Below are positions 46,030 to 58,503 of a stretch of DNA of 64,000 bases, piece by piece. Each line of letters opens with the position of its first letter. Positions within the stretch are counted from its first letter, which is position 1. Where the stretch lies: the NCBI GenBank assembly GCA_013399875.1, contig VXAZ01006216.1:255915-319914 (forward strand). Direction: 5' to 3'. The notes below the pieces were generated by a model, which worked only from the letters and a program-made list of their open reading frames with translations, made no database searches and was not told where the DNA came from. Origin of the DNA: Gymnorhina tibicen (lineage: Eukaryota; Chordata; Aves; Passeriformes; Artamidae). A program made the position numbers and the translations under genes.

Positions 46030-46290
46030 TTAGTGTCTCCTTTTCATTCAGCGGCTTCATCTTTAATTTTGATGCCATTTCGTTCCTCCTCCTCCTTGCA
46101 ATGTGCTGTTGTTTGCAAGTGATTTGCTCACTGATGGGGACAGGTAGATGGCAAATATTTCCTTTACCACCCAGGACAAATATTTGACATCTATCACCAC
46201 CCGGCTTTCAGACGGATAAGAAAATGGTCCCTCTTGAATTATCATGACAACAAGATGCATCCACATAATACCCCTTCATCCGCCTCTGAC
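46030..46290. other. Candidate conserved noncoding element (unproven)
   Basis: Unique sequence with no repeat similarity, containing paired CAAATATTT elements (about 46153-46162 and 46177-46186) and ATTTGCTCACTGATGG. It is open neither for coding nor for RNA genes that I recognise. Suspected constraint only. Confidence 0.2.
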
Positions 46291-47936
46291 TGAAGAGCCA
46301 GCACGGATTTCCGACATTTCCATTTGTAAAGATAAAACTGGAGAAAATGTTTTCTTTGTCACTGTCCTACTGCCTTTACGATCTCATATTTAAGTTGTAT
46401 TTGCAGAAAGGGCCTATTATTCAATTTTTCCCCTCTTAAAAGGAACAAAACCAAAAAAAAAACCTCACTTGCTCTCTCTAAAAAATAATCAGCAAAAAAT
46501 CTCCTTTATTCCGTGCCCTTAAGCTGTTGGGTCACTGAGTTGTCTTGGATTTTATTAGCAAGAAGGTGTCTCCTGCCTTCTCTAATTGCTCCCTACATTC
46601 TGCAGCAACTTCTCTGCAAAATGTTCCACCTGAATCCGATTCTCTCAACCCAGGTCAGTGTTTTAAACTGAGCATTGCAGAAGTGCCTTCAACACGAATA
46701 TCGGGGGAGCTGAGCAACCTCCGGGCTCAAAAACTCTTCTCTTTCTGGGGGAGAGCCCAGGAGTCTGGAGAACCAGAGAAGGAAAAAACCCAACACGACC
46801 AAAACCCCAAAACTTTTCTACTTTTCCCACATTGTTCTTCCACTGATGACACGCTGGGGGTTGAAGATGATCTGGATGATTCCACGATTCTGTGATTTAA
46901 CTGGAGCTGTAAATCAACTTGGGTGTTTCTCCTCTTATTGCTTCCCTTGTCTGTTTAGGTTTTAGGTAGGATTGGGATTTCTTGGGAATCTGTTGAGCAG
47001 GTCAGGAATGGAGTTTCAAAGGCAGCTTTCAGATGAGGATAATGCAGGAACACGGAACACTCAAACTCTCAGAGCAATGAGATGCCCCTGTTTTAAAAAA
47101 GTGTCAATTCCCCATTTTCAGTGCAGGGTGACACAGGCAGGGCTGGAAGCACAGGAGGAAATGCTGTTACCCATTTCCACATGGAAACAGAACAGCTCTG
47201 CCGCAGGTGTCTGGCTCCAGCAGCACACCCAAGCCCTCCACTTCTCGAGAAGTGACATTTTTAATCCCCAACGTGACAGATTTTGTTAAGTAAATAACGA
47301 ACTGTTATCCCCAGATCCCCCCGTTCGCAGGCTGACAAACAGCAGAATACAAATGACAACTTTATTTCCTTATCCTCTTGGTCCAGAAGTGCCAGAGACA
47401 CTCAATAAAACACACTTGATATTCCATAAAACACACTCTGAACCTTGGGAGATTCAGGCTGGGCTAGCTCCCAGCGAAGATATGGAAATGAGCTCCCAGC
47501 AGCTTCTGGAAAAGGCTGGACTTGTGGTTATTTATTATAAAAGTATTGCCTTTATCCTGCAGAGTGCTGGGCAGCCTGGCCAGGAGCCAGCAAAGCACTC
47601 AGGCACCACTTCCAGCCTGGGAAGGGTCCCTCCATCAGCCCATGCCATTAATTGCTCCTCTGGATCGGGGCCAGAGCGCTCCCCACACCATAGATCAAAC
47701 CTCCCTGCCAGCCCCGAGACCCCTGCACGTGCAAATTCAGGCACAGGAAAAGCCAGCCTGAACATCAGATAGGAGCAGGGAATTCCTGAACTCTTGGCTC
47801 AATCCTAGAAACAAAAGATTTCGCAAGAACCTGTTCCAATCCTGACAGATCAGGGCACGTGGGTTATTCACTTCTCTCGGCAACCCACAACTTGCAGAGC
47901 AATATTGGAAATAAATCTCTCTCCACCTCAAAATGC

Positions 47937-48067
47937 TCCTTTTCCCTCAAGTCTGCGCAAGGCTGATCTGACGGTGACTGAAGTGAATTTTTTGCTGTTT
48001 TGCTCTCAGTAAACAGTTTGGAGAACCCCAAAATGGAAAATGAAATTTAATTCATAATGTAAGATTT
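47937..48067. repeat. Unclassified 131-bp dispersed repeat, copy 2
   Basis: Direct-orientation partner of 43546-43676, about 4.4 kb away. Copy 1 follows a CR1 3' end; copy 2 does not, so the repeat is not part of that CR1. Confidence 0.9.
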
Positions 48068-48794
48068 TTTAAACATAAATGGATCAGCTTTTCCTGCTGG
48101 CTGAAAACAAAGCCAACCACAGAGACAAGAATGCACCAAGTGACCTTAATAAAACAACAGCTCCCCAAACAAGAGCACCAAACCTCCTCAAATCAGGCTA
48201 CAGAAGAGGTTTTAAACAATCTTCTAGATCTTAGGAAGCCCAAAACCCTCTCTGAGCAAATGACTTCCAATTCCTCACAACTGTGCTCAGCAAAGGAAAT
48301 CATCCCCAACACACAAAATCAATAGGAAGTATTGCAGACAATAATGCAGCAGTAAGGAAGGAGCAGAGCAGTAAATTCAGGGAAGATGGGAGTTTGGGGA
48401 ATGAGGAAAACACACCAGGCAAGCAACAAAACAGCTCCTGAACAGCCTCTGCCTCCATCTGACACTCCAAAATAACACAGCTTGTTCCATCAGCCAAATC
48501 ACAGGAGAACAAGAGGATACTGAAAGGATATTACAGGACCTCAGGTCCAAAAGAAAACGAGATTTAAATCCAAGATGTTTTCAATCTGTGCGGGAAAGCA
48601 GCAACATCACCTTGTACAAGCTGTATTTACAACTGCAATGAATATTTATAGAGCACAACCTCACCCTGGAGTGAAACACAGCATCAGGGATAGGGAAATC
48701 ACTAAAATATGAACAGATTATCCCAACAGAAGTGATCCTATTTCAGCGATGGGATGGTTCAGAGGCTGAGGGAGAAGCCAGCAGGAGTCTGGGT

Positions 48795-48848
48795 GAGTGG
48801 AGAGGCCACACCTGGAGTGCCCAGCACAAGGGACAGCCTGGAGCAGGG
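48795..48848 (+). mobile_element. CR1-like internal fragment (weak)
   Basis: GTGGAGAGGCCACACCTGG followed by AGTGCCCAGCACAAGGGACA resembles the more 5' part of the CR1 3' region (the 'cacctggagtgctgtgtcc' block) with a deletion. Short and diverged. Confidence 0.5.
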
Positions 48849-50936
48849 AAGGCTCAAAACTTATCAGTGTGTGCCAAAATCACCCATTCTGTGAATCTGT
48901 AAAAACTCAGACACAGAATGAGGCAAATAAAGCAAAAAAATAATGCTTTCAGCCCAAAGTCTCCTTTAAAACAAACACAACTGCCCAGGGCCACTCCAAA
49001 AGGAAGAAGTCAGCTCTGCTTAAGAGAAACTCTAATTTGGCCCCAACTTCTTTTGTCCAAAGGGATGGTCAGGCTCCCAGCAATTAACGAGCCATTTTCA
49101 GGATTGCAAAAATAAGCTGAGGTTCAGCAAATGCGTGGTGGAAATGATTTCAGATTCATTAAGTGCACCAGGCTGTGTTCTGCCACGCCAGCACATCGCT
49201 GAAGTGAAGTCTCCCAGGCAGCCTGGCTGGCCTCCCTTGCAAACCCAAATTAAGCAGGTGCAGAAATGCCAGCATCATCAGGATCTTCCCGAGGTGCCGG
49301 GACTATTTTGACACCCAGACTATTTAGCAAGGCAAAAAAACCCCCACAAATACAAATCAATTACAGCCCAGTGCATCTAAAACGTTCACATTCACCCCAC
49401 AATGATCAATCTTTCCCCCATAATGGACAAGCCATTGCTTTCCTTTCCCTTCCTTAATGCCACATAAACACAACATCCCAAAAAACCCCAAATGTGACAC
49501 TGTGAAGCTTAAAAGGAGCAACAACCCCTGCAACAACCCCACATTTTCACGGGGCAGCTCTTTCAATGTCACGCAGAGCCTTTTTGAGCAGGCAACAACA
49601 CCCAAAAAACTCCCCAAGTTTCAGTTCTCTGCTCGTAAAGGTATTTTAAATACTCTCTACGCTCTCAGGAAGTTTTGCTTTTCCAACATCTCAGCCAGGA
49701 CTACAGTGAAATGATAAAGCCATTTTCAGGAATTCATGGACACTGGGAGACAGGGAAATTCAGGGTGTGGAAGGGCCCCTGTTCAATACAGAAGAAGCCA
49801 CTTGTCTGTTCCTCAAATAGAAGAAAAAAATCTAAAACAATGAATTCCCCCTAAATTTAACTGTATTGCCCTGCCCTGGATGTATTTGCTCACTATGCTC
49901 CTCCTGTTTTCCAGCTTTTACTCCTGTAGCAGACACTGAGTTACAATTTTGAGGGGGCTGTAGCTTGGAAATGTCAAAAGGATTCACATTCTTTCTACAC
50001 CACCTTTCAAAATAAAGCCAAAAGCCCTCAGGATCATGAATACAGCACAAAATTATGCATCCAAAAGAACAATTCCCTACCAGATCACACAATAATCCTA
50101 CACAGGCCATGAGGAAATGTCACAGGAGGCTGTTTTTAGACCATCAATTAATCTGTGAACCTTCAACTTGATCTTTAAGGAAATTGGTAATTTTATAGCT
50201 CACGGCAAAACGAAATGCAAAAGGGAAGAATGTTTAACCAAACCTTCAATCTGAACCCTCGGCCTTAAAAAGGCACTCGCAGAAAATGCCAAGGCTGGCA
50301 CCTCCCAGGGGGCTGAGCAGCACGCAAGGAAGGACCCACCCAGCGTGACAATAAAGCCTCCTCGAAAGGCAGAGCACATTTTGGTGACCTTGGGAGACGA
50401 ATCTCCTAAAATCTCAGTCTCCTCTGCGCCTGCAGAATCGCCTCGCTCCGTGTTTGATGTTGGGATTCCCGTCCCGGTGACTTTGCAGCCAATGTCAGAG
50501 CGTGTTGGGGCGGACCGCGAGCACGAGGAAATCCTGCTGCTGCTGCTGGAGCACAGAACACACTGCAGGCTGGCAGCGCAAAAATTCAGATTAACATCTG
50601 GCTAGCTCTCGGAAAACACAGGTAAGAGATAAAGCAAAGGCAGCAGAGGCAAAGCAGCAGCTACGAAGCACAAGTAACAAAGAACATCGCTCCAACTCAG
50701 TCTCTGAAGAATTCCAAACCAAAGAACATTATGCTGAAAGAATCATTGCTAAGGAAAGCGGGATTTGGGAATACGAGGATCAAATTCTAACCTGCTTTAC
50801 ACAACCTGCAGCCTCAGAGAATTAAAGGAATCACACGGGTTGCCACGAAGGGAAGGCTGACTGCACAAATTCCTACAAATCACATCCTCTGATCTGCATA
50901 AACCCAGATGCACCGAGGCACCTGTTGCACAGAGAT

Positions 50937-50998
50937 CATAAAATCACTGAACGGGCTGGGAAGGGACCTTAAAGATCATCCACTTCCAACCCCCTCAT
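50937..50998 (-). mobile_element. CR1 LINE, 3' end fragment
   Basis: Antisense terminus (AAATCACTGAACGGGCTGGG, AAGGGACCTTAAAGATCATC), about 60 bp. Confidence 0.8.
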
Positions 50999-52327
50999 CC
51001 TTCCAAACAGCTCCGAATACTGAGATTTGAGAATGACAAATTCATAATTAACATCAAGAGAGCCGCAGTTCTGCTTCGTGCAAAGCGTCAGCGAGCTGCT
51101 GGTGTGACAGCCCCGAACTCCACGTGAAGGCAGGGATGGGATTCTCTCTCCTTCAATCCCACCTCCCACTAAAAAGCTGAATCAGGATGCTCCAATTTTT
51201 CTTGCAGTGTGATGTTTTCCAGGGGTGTGGCCTGCCCCCACACCAAAAGCAGAATCAGAACCTCACCACGCACTGAAAATTATTTGCACAGTAATTTTCA
51301 CAAAGGTGCCATCCTCTGGAATCCTTGTTTTTTCTGCTATTCCTCTGCGTGTGAAGGCAAAAGTGCAGATTCCTGGGAAATACTTTCAAAAATCTCTGTT
51401 TTCCAAGTGCTCAAGCAGTGCTGGTGAGCACTGAAGAACAGCAAGGCAGGCAGGATGCTGAAAAAAAATCGGTGTGGACCGGGCAGAGATGAACCCTCAC
51501 AAATCCACACCTCAAGATCGGCCCCACCGGAAAGAAAAGTGTCCTGTGGGGAAGCTGCAGTCCCCTTGCAATGCACGAGCTGTGATTTTTAACAGGGAGG
51601 AATCAGCACCACTTCTCCTGAGAGATCACAAACTTCTCAGAGCGTTCTCCACCACAGCTGTCACACCCACAGAATCGCTGGGAACATCTTCATTTTTCCA
51701 CCTCAGGACCAGGACGGGCTCTAAGGGAAAGTCACCCTCGTGAATTAAAGCAAATCATCATGAGAGGAACGATTCAGAGGCACCATCATTTATCACTCTG
51801 GCAGGAAAAGGGGCTGGAAAATGCAGTTTTTCTAAGAGGGCACCAGGCATGTGACACCCTGATTAAGCACCGAGGGAACGAGCACCAAATCACTGTAATA
51901 AAGTGAGATCATCCTTTCATTGTGTCCCAGATAACTGAGTGTAAATCTGCTGCCTTGTTCCGGTGTCCTTCGTCAGTAAAAACAGACAGATTTGGGATAT
52001 TACGCTTAAGGGACCACTCTGATTTATTTATTTACTGACCTGCTGGGAGGTGTAACTAATTTGGATTATTCTCCCTGTCACGGGCAGCAAATTCCAACTG
52101 CTTAAGCCCAGGAGAGAAAATTAATGACACAATTAACCTCTTGTGCGATTGGAGTGAATCAGACAAGAGTCCTGCTCGTGTTTTCATCTCAGGTATTGCA
52201 CAGGGCCACAGGTCAGCCCTTGGAAAAGGCAGCACCCAGCTCATCCATCCAACCTCCTGCTCCAAGCCTTTTCCGAAGGAGGCTCAACACAGGAGAATTG
52301 GCCAGAAAAACTGCTCTCCTGTCTATT

Positions 52328-52339
52328 AAAAAAAAAAAA
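52328..52339. repeat. Poly-A (12)
   Basis: Run of twelve As. Confidence 0.9.
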
Positions 52340-53245
52340 TATTACACTAAATGTTATTTTTCTTGGAGGTTTACCTTCCTCTAAAACCGTGTTATTATAA
52401 TACAAAATTAGATCTGGGATTTTCCAAAGAATCCAAAGTAATTAGCTGTCCAATTCCCACTAGATTGCCAAGGGAGTTAGATCCTAAATGCCTTTGGCTC
52501 TTTTGGAAAACCTCATCCATCACAGAAATTCAAAGGATGGCTCACCAGAAACTGCAGAAAAACAAGGCCTGAGTTAACAGGCTGGGAATTATTTTTATAG
52601 CACTTTACAGGGCCCCTCAGCCAATACTGCACTGGGAACAGTGGGCACCACCACCTCCTTTTCCACTAGAAAAGCTCTGGAAAACAACATTTCACCCACA
52701 GGAACCATGGCAAGGAGGGATCAGTGACATTCCAGGGCTCTGGAACAGGAAAAACGAAGGGCAAAGCTCCCCTCAAGAAAAGCACCAGGCCCACAGAGTG
52801 GAGCACACAGGGATTTTTCCTCCTCTCCTGGTGCTGCTCTTTGATGTTCTGGGGTTTTCTCCGAGCCAGTGCAGAGCAGAGGGGGTGCAGCTTTTCTCTG
52901 GGAGGAGAGAACGAACAATGCAACGCTGCTGTTCCTGAAATCAGACTGCAGCTGCCAGCTCCACCCAGGGCACGGCCACAGCTCCTCTGCCAGTAAATGA
53001 AGACCCCAAAGAGCTTTCCGAGGAATTTAATTACCCACTGAGAGCACAATCACTGTGTCCAGGCCACATTTAATTACCTGATTGCCTCATGTCCCCCTTT
53101 TCCCAGGTGGAATTGGGTTCCTAGCACGGACACAGTGACTCCTCTGCAGTGCTCTGGTGACACCAACAAGGAACATGTTGGTAAATCCTGCTGTTGTTTT
53201 GGTACTTATATTCTGTATTTTGATAGAGGAGGGTCTTTTCTGTTC

Positions 53246-53298
53246 TAGAATCAGAGGATGGCTTGGGTTGGAAGGGATCTTGAAGCTCATCTAATTCT
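53246..53298 (-). mobile_element. CR1 3' end, left half of a head-to-head pair
   Basis: Antisense CR1 terminus (AGAATCAGAGGATGGCTTGG, GTTGGAAGGGATCTTGAAGC) that gives way after about 52 bp to the sense version of the same terminus. Confidence 0.85.
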
Positions 53299-53335
53299 AG
53301 ATCCTTTCTCAACTCAAACCATTCCATGATTCTCC
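53299..53335 (+). mobile_element. CR1 3' end, right half of a head-to-head pair
   Basis: AGATCCTTTCTCAACTCAAA followed by CCATTCCATGATTCTCC is the sense CR1 terminus, immediately after the antisense fragment. Confidence 0.8.
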
Positions 53336-53374
53336 AATTAGCAAAATTCCTCCAATCTAAAAGCGTGTAAAACT

Positions 53375-53396
53375 AAAACAAACAAACAAACAAAAA
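53375..53396. repeat. (AAAC)n simple repeat
   Basis: About four AAAC units followed by an A-run. Confidence 0.9.
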
Positions 53397-54237
53397 AGCT
53401 AGATGAACCAAATTTAATTCTTTTATTTTAGTTCAGGTGTTTGAAACGGTTTTTCAGTTCACTTAAAAAGAGATGAAATCAGAACATTTCTAATAAAGAG
53501 ATAAAAAAATCGTATTCCAGAGTCAGTCTGTCATACTGGCACTTCCCACATAGGAAGGATAATCTAACGAAGGGATGAAATGCAACCCGGATTTTCCATT
53601 TCAGCAGCTTCTCCCCCATTTATTTGTGACAAATAAATGGAGTTTTAAGTGCATGTGTAGATGTCCAAGGACGCTGAACCCACAGAGCCCTTAGCAGAAC
53701 ACCGCTGGCGGAACAGAAGGCTTTGGGGGCGGAGGGGGAATGGTTGTTCCCAACATGAATTGGGAATTTGGCATTTCCCTCCAAGCAGGCAGGCTTGGAG
53801 CTGTGCAGCCTCTCTCAGCCCAGTGAATCATCAGCCACTTGCTGCTGGGTTGTACGGACACATTTCCAGGAGATTATTTGGAAGCTGAGTGGCTACAACT
53901 CGGCACAGCAAATACTGCTGAAGCCAAAAACCCAACGTAAAGTAATTAAGAAAAAAAAGTTTCGAGGCTGATTATGTGCTTAAGTATTTTTTCAGTGTGC
54001 CCTGGCAGTGATGGACCTGCCCTCAAGAATCACATCCCAACTCAAGTTTTATAATCCATTATTTATTATCTATGTTTTATCTACTGAAAGCCCTGTGCAC
54101 ACAGGAACCCAGTGATCTATTGCTCAAAACCCACCGAGAGATATTGGCAAAATTCCTAAATAAAACCACTTCAAAAGGCAGCTGGTCAGCACAACCATAA
54201 AAACAAGTGCAAAATAAAACCACCAAAGCCTGCATGT

Positions 54238-54356
54238 GAAGGTTGGATGGGGCTTGGAGGAACCTGGGACAGTGGGAGGTGTCCCTGCCCATGGCACGGG
54301 GTTGGAATGAGATGATCCTGAAGATCCTTTCCAAGCCAAACCATTCTGTGATTCTG
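54238..54356 (+). mobile_element. CR1 LINE, 3' end fragment
   Basis: Sense tail from AAGGTTGGATGGGGCTTGG to CCAAACCATTCTGTGATTCT. Confidence 0.9.
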
Positions 54357-57300
54357 GAAGAATTTTGGCTGATGCAATTCTGTAGTTTCCTACGTAACAG
54401 AAAAAAAGCCTTCAGGCCCCCTTCCACCCCCAAAATAAAAGCAGAGATTTCCTGTTAAGAAAGAAACAGCAAGAGCTGGAAAACCTCAGGAAAAAAATCA
54501 GATTCTACCCTCAGGTTTTGCAAATGTCACGCGTGGTAAGCACAAGAAGAACAGCACAGGAGCAGAAAGGCTTTGAAGCAAAACCGTTTCCAGACATTTC
54601 CCTCGGAGATCAGCTCCTCCCTCCCATCAGCAGGAATTTGCCTGCATGGATCCCTCTGCTCTGCTGAGAGCAGAGCACGAGTCCTGCAGGGAGGACACGA
54701 GGAGTTTTTGGCCTTTTTCCTTTCACAGGGGTTTGATGGTGCTGGGAAGGGAACGAGCGGCTGCCTTTAAAGCCACTCGCGCAGGGACAGAGTGTGAGCT
54801 CAGCACATCAAAAGAGAGGTTTTACAGTCCTATAAAACGTGTCCACAAATGCTGATGAACTCCTCGGAGCACCTCCTAATTCCAGCTGACAGCAGGGATG
54901 AGGTGCAGCAGACACTGACAGAAAACAGGGGGGAAAAGAAATCCACACCAGAGCTGACCAAACTGCTCAAAAAAATGGTTAAAAGAAAAGAAACGGCACA
55001 AATCCGCAGCAGAGTTCCCGTTTCTTCCACATCATCCCGTTATTTAGCAGCTCCAGGAGGATGGAGGCCAACAAGCCCTGCACAGGCTGGGAAGTCTGCA
55101 CCCTTTACTTCCAAAACTCACATTCCTGTCGGAATCACAGAGACACGTCAGGTGTGATGGTCACCTCACACCCCTCTTAGTCCCTCTTGTCACAGAATAT
55201 TCCACCTTGGGAAAGAAAAGCTTCCAAGTGGGGGAAAACAGCTGAAAAAAACTCTGTGTTCTCAGGTTGTATCAATTAAAAAGAACTTAATGATGGCCCG
55301 GGGTTCACAAGGCACAGGTTTCGTGCCAGCTGCCAAATATCGAAGTAGGGAACGTGTCATTCCCTATCCTGCATTCCCAACCTTCTCCTCTCAGCCTAAC
55401 ACCCAGCAGAGCTGACTTTGACTTTCACAACTCCACCAAACAGCTTTTTGAAATTATTTCTCTCTCCAAGAGTTCGGGCACCTTCCTCGGCACCTTCAGC
55501 AGAGAGATGAGGCTGCTTTTAACTCACATGGATTTAACGACTTGAATGTTTAGGCATAGACTCCAAAACCCCTTTAAAACTATAAAATAACTACATGTGA
55601 TCAACAATTAAGAGGAAAATCCACCTTAAGTGAAGTTCAGAGCAGCCTGATGCTCTACAGCGTGGCGAGAAGAAGATGAATTTTTTCCTTGCTCATAAAC
55701 CTGCAAATATTTCATTGAAGGAGTTAATGTTTTTTAAAATCTCCCCAAAGCTCATTGACCTCCTCTGCAACGAGCTGCACAAGTGTCTGTGCACTGTTCA
55801 AACAAATAATTTTTATTCTGGGGCTTTATTTCTTTGAACTTCAGCATAAATGTTGGTGTTTATGAAATGCATTGGATCAACAGCTCCAGGATAAAAAGAG
55901 TCTCCAAAGAGAAGTTGTTAATGCAGGAGTACTGGAGAAAAATTCTGCTCTGTCACGCTGCTAACAGAATTTAATATAAAATATGGCACAGCTCAGTTAA
56001 CAAGGGCCATTCCTGGGAAAGAAAATAATCCAATGTCTGCAGCCAGCTCAGCTCTGGAGCTCGTCCAGGTACCTGTTACCACGTAATTCAGTTAGTTTTG
56101 AACACAGCTCAGCCTGGATCATCCAGTCAAAGAGAAAACAGATCGATCCGGGCCGTTTCTACCTCATATTCTTTGTTTTTAAAAGGCCAGGATGCCATTG
56201 CCATCTCCTCTGCCCTTCCAGTGATTAAATGAAATCTCTCTGCACTTCCTGCCACGTTTTTTTCTCCATTATCAGGGTGATTTCCACCGTCCCAAATTCC
56301 AAGAGCATCTTCTTAAGAGCTTAACAAAGGTACCAGTTCATTTGCTGTTAGAAATTGCAAGAAGACTTCAATTCTTAGGTAAACTGGAGCAAATTTACAA
56401 AACACTTTTTCAGGGAGGGGAGGCAGGACATTACAAACCTTCTTGGCAAAGCCAACATTTAAAGAAATACCTTCCTGCAAAATCAGCTGGTCCCTTCCAA
56501 GATCCAGAAGGATGAGACTCTTCCTGGACTGTGAACTTCCCCAGAAATTCTCATGCTCTCAGCAGCACATATTAGCAGAAAACACTGTAACACCCTGCTG
56601 GATTTATTCCTGCGTGTGCTGAGCTCACTCCAAATAACAGGAGGGGGAAAAAGGATCGAGTGACCTACTCTAATTATTTAAATTCCATTTTTAAATATCA
56701 GCGTTCTGAGGAGTGGAATTCTCCCTCCTCGCTCTCCCCTGCTAGAGACTGAGTGAAACTGTATTTTGTTTAAAGCTGCAGACAAATCCCTTTTATGACC
56801 AATGTTCTCCCAGTGAGAGGAGCATTGATGAGACAAACCAGTCAGGAGGCCAAGGGCAGCAGTTCCCCACACTTAAGACCATTAAAAAAGAACCACAAAG
56901 ACTGTCAGGCCCATTATTTGGAGGATGACCACAAAGCCATTAAATATCTGTGGAGACATGCTGTGAAAAATAACTGCGTGGGGCTCAAAACACCACCTTG
57001 GTGAACTTCCCAAAGGCAATTTCAGATATTGCTCTGCCATTGCAACCAGGATTTATGGCACACGAGCAGCTCTCGTGCAAGGAGCTGATTTGACTTTCTA
57101 AGTATCAACTGTGTGACAAACTGTTCATTCCGCTTTTAACTGCCAGGGTTCCGACCTGTGCTGAGCCACCCAGCAAAAACCACTCGGGTTTTCCATGAGC
57201 AGCTCCACGGAGCAGCTTCAGCTGACAGAAAAACCCTCCCCTTGCCAGGAAGAAACCCTTTCCCTCGGTTTATTCCCTCTCTCGCCTGCTCCTGTGCCAG

Positions 57301-58320
57301 CCCTGCCACAGTTCAGGGACCCGAGCGAGCAGAAAAGGCAGCCAGCAGCAAACCCTTGGCCAAATCAGCTCCCTCCAATTAGATCCCTGACAGGAGAATG
57401 AGCAGCGCTGCCAGAGCAAGGAAAGCATCCTGGGCTGTGGGAAAGGAAGCTCTGGGATGACAGCACAGCTGGCAGAGGCTGGGATGGAGCTGAAACCTCG
57501 CCACACCTTTCCCATCAAGTAACTGAGACCGCTGAACTGCACAGACCTTCCCCTGCTCACCTGTGTGCCGAAGGGAACCAGTATTTTATGCCATTAATTC
57601 ACTTAAAAACCAGAGAGGGGCTCGGGTTCCTGCAGCAGAGCCCTGAAATGCATCTCCAAGTGCTCTCCCAGGACTCCTGGAGAAGCGTGACGCAGCAAAT
57701 GCAATTTAAATGCAGCTTTTCTGCAAGACCACTCCCACTGCCCGCCACCAGAGCCACTTGTGAGGCACAAAATGATCCCATTTCCCTGCTCCCTCCCTCC
57801 AATGCCATTCCTGTTTGTAAGGAAGGATATGAGGACGGTGGAGCATCCTTAAGAGGCCTCTCAACGCACAGTGTCTGATATCTCCAGCTCTGCAGTAGCA
57901 CAACAGGAGTGTGTGGGCAGAGAGGAGGCTTCAGTTCCTCCTTCCCCAGTTTCCTTATGCTTTCAGCAATGTTTGGGCTGCTAAATGACACCAATTTTGG
58001 AAAACACAGGAAAGTATTAGACAGAAAAACCCCCAAAAAAGGAACATATTAGTTGTCAGTGTCTTCTCAGTAGACAGCCCACCAGAGAGCCTGCTGAAGA
58101 TTTCTGTCCCAGAGCATACGTGTGATTTTCCCTCTCTTCTGTGGGAGGAAGAAAAATATAGACCCCTAAAAAATTGAGAATCATCAACTACAAATTCCAG
58201 CACTAAGAAAGGAGAGAAGATCTCCTCCTCAGAGGCAAATAGCTGCAGCCTGAGCTGATGGGAGCTCATGCCACCAGCAGGACAAGTCTTTAGTAGCTCA
58301 TCCTGCAGCAGGGTCCTGCA

Positions 58321-58503
58321 CCACTCCCTGGGTCCTGTCCCTCCAGGCCTTGCCCCCAGTCCCTCTGCAGCTCTCCTGGAGTCCCTTTAAGCCCTGGAAG
58401 GGGCTCTGAGGTTTCCCTGGAGCCTTCTCTTCTCCAGGTGAGCATCCCCAGCTCTCCCAGCCTGGTACAGAGCAGAGGGGCTCCCCTGGACTCATTCCAG
58501 CAG
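58321..58503 (-). mobile_element. CR1 LINE internal fragment lacking its 3' end
   Basis: Antisense copy starting CTCCCTGGGTCCTGTCCCTC and running through CTTCTCTTCTCCAGGTGAGC and CTCCCCTGGACTCATTCCAG. It reaches further 5' in the element than most copies but lacks the whole 3' UTR and terminus. Confidence 0.88.

Noticed and set aside
46845..46900. Possible CR1 3' end (GATGATCTGGATGATTCC, then GATTCTGTGATT)
   Set aside because: Only short generic matches; the diagnostic CTTTCCAACCC segment is missing.
49715..49790. Possible CR1 terminus around GGAATTCATGGACACTGGGA
   Set aside because: Too diverged to distinguish from chance; the GGAAGGGACC core is not preserved.
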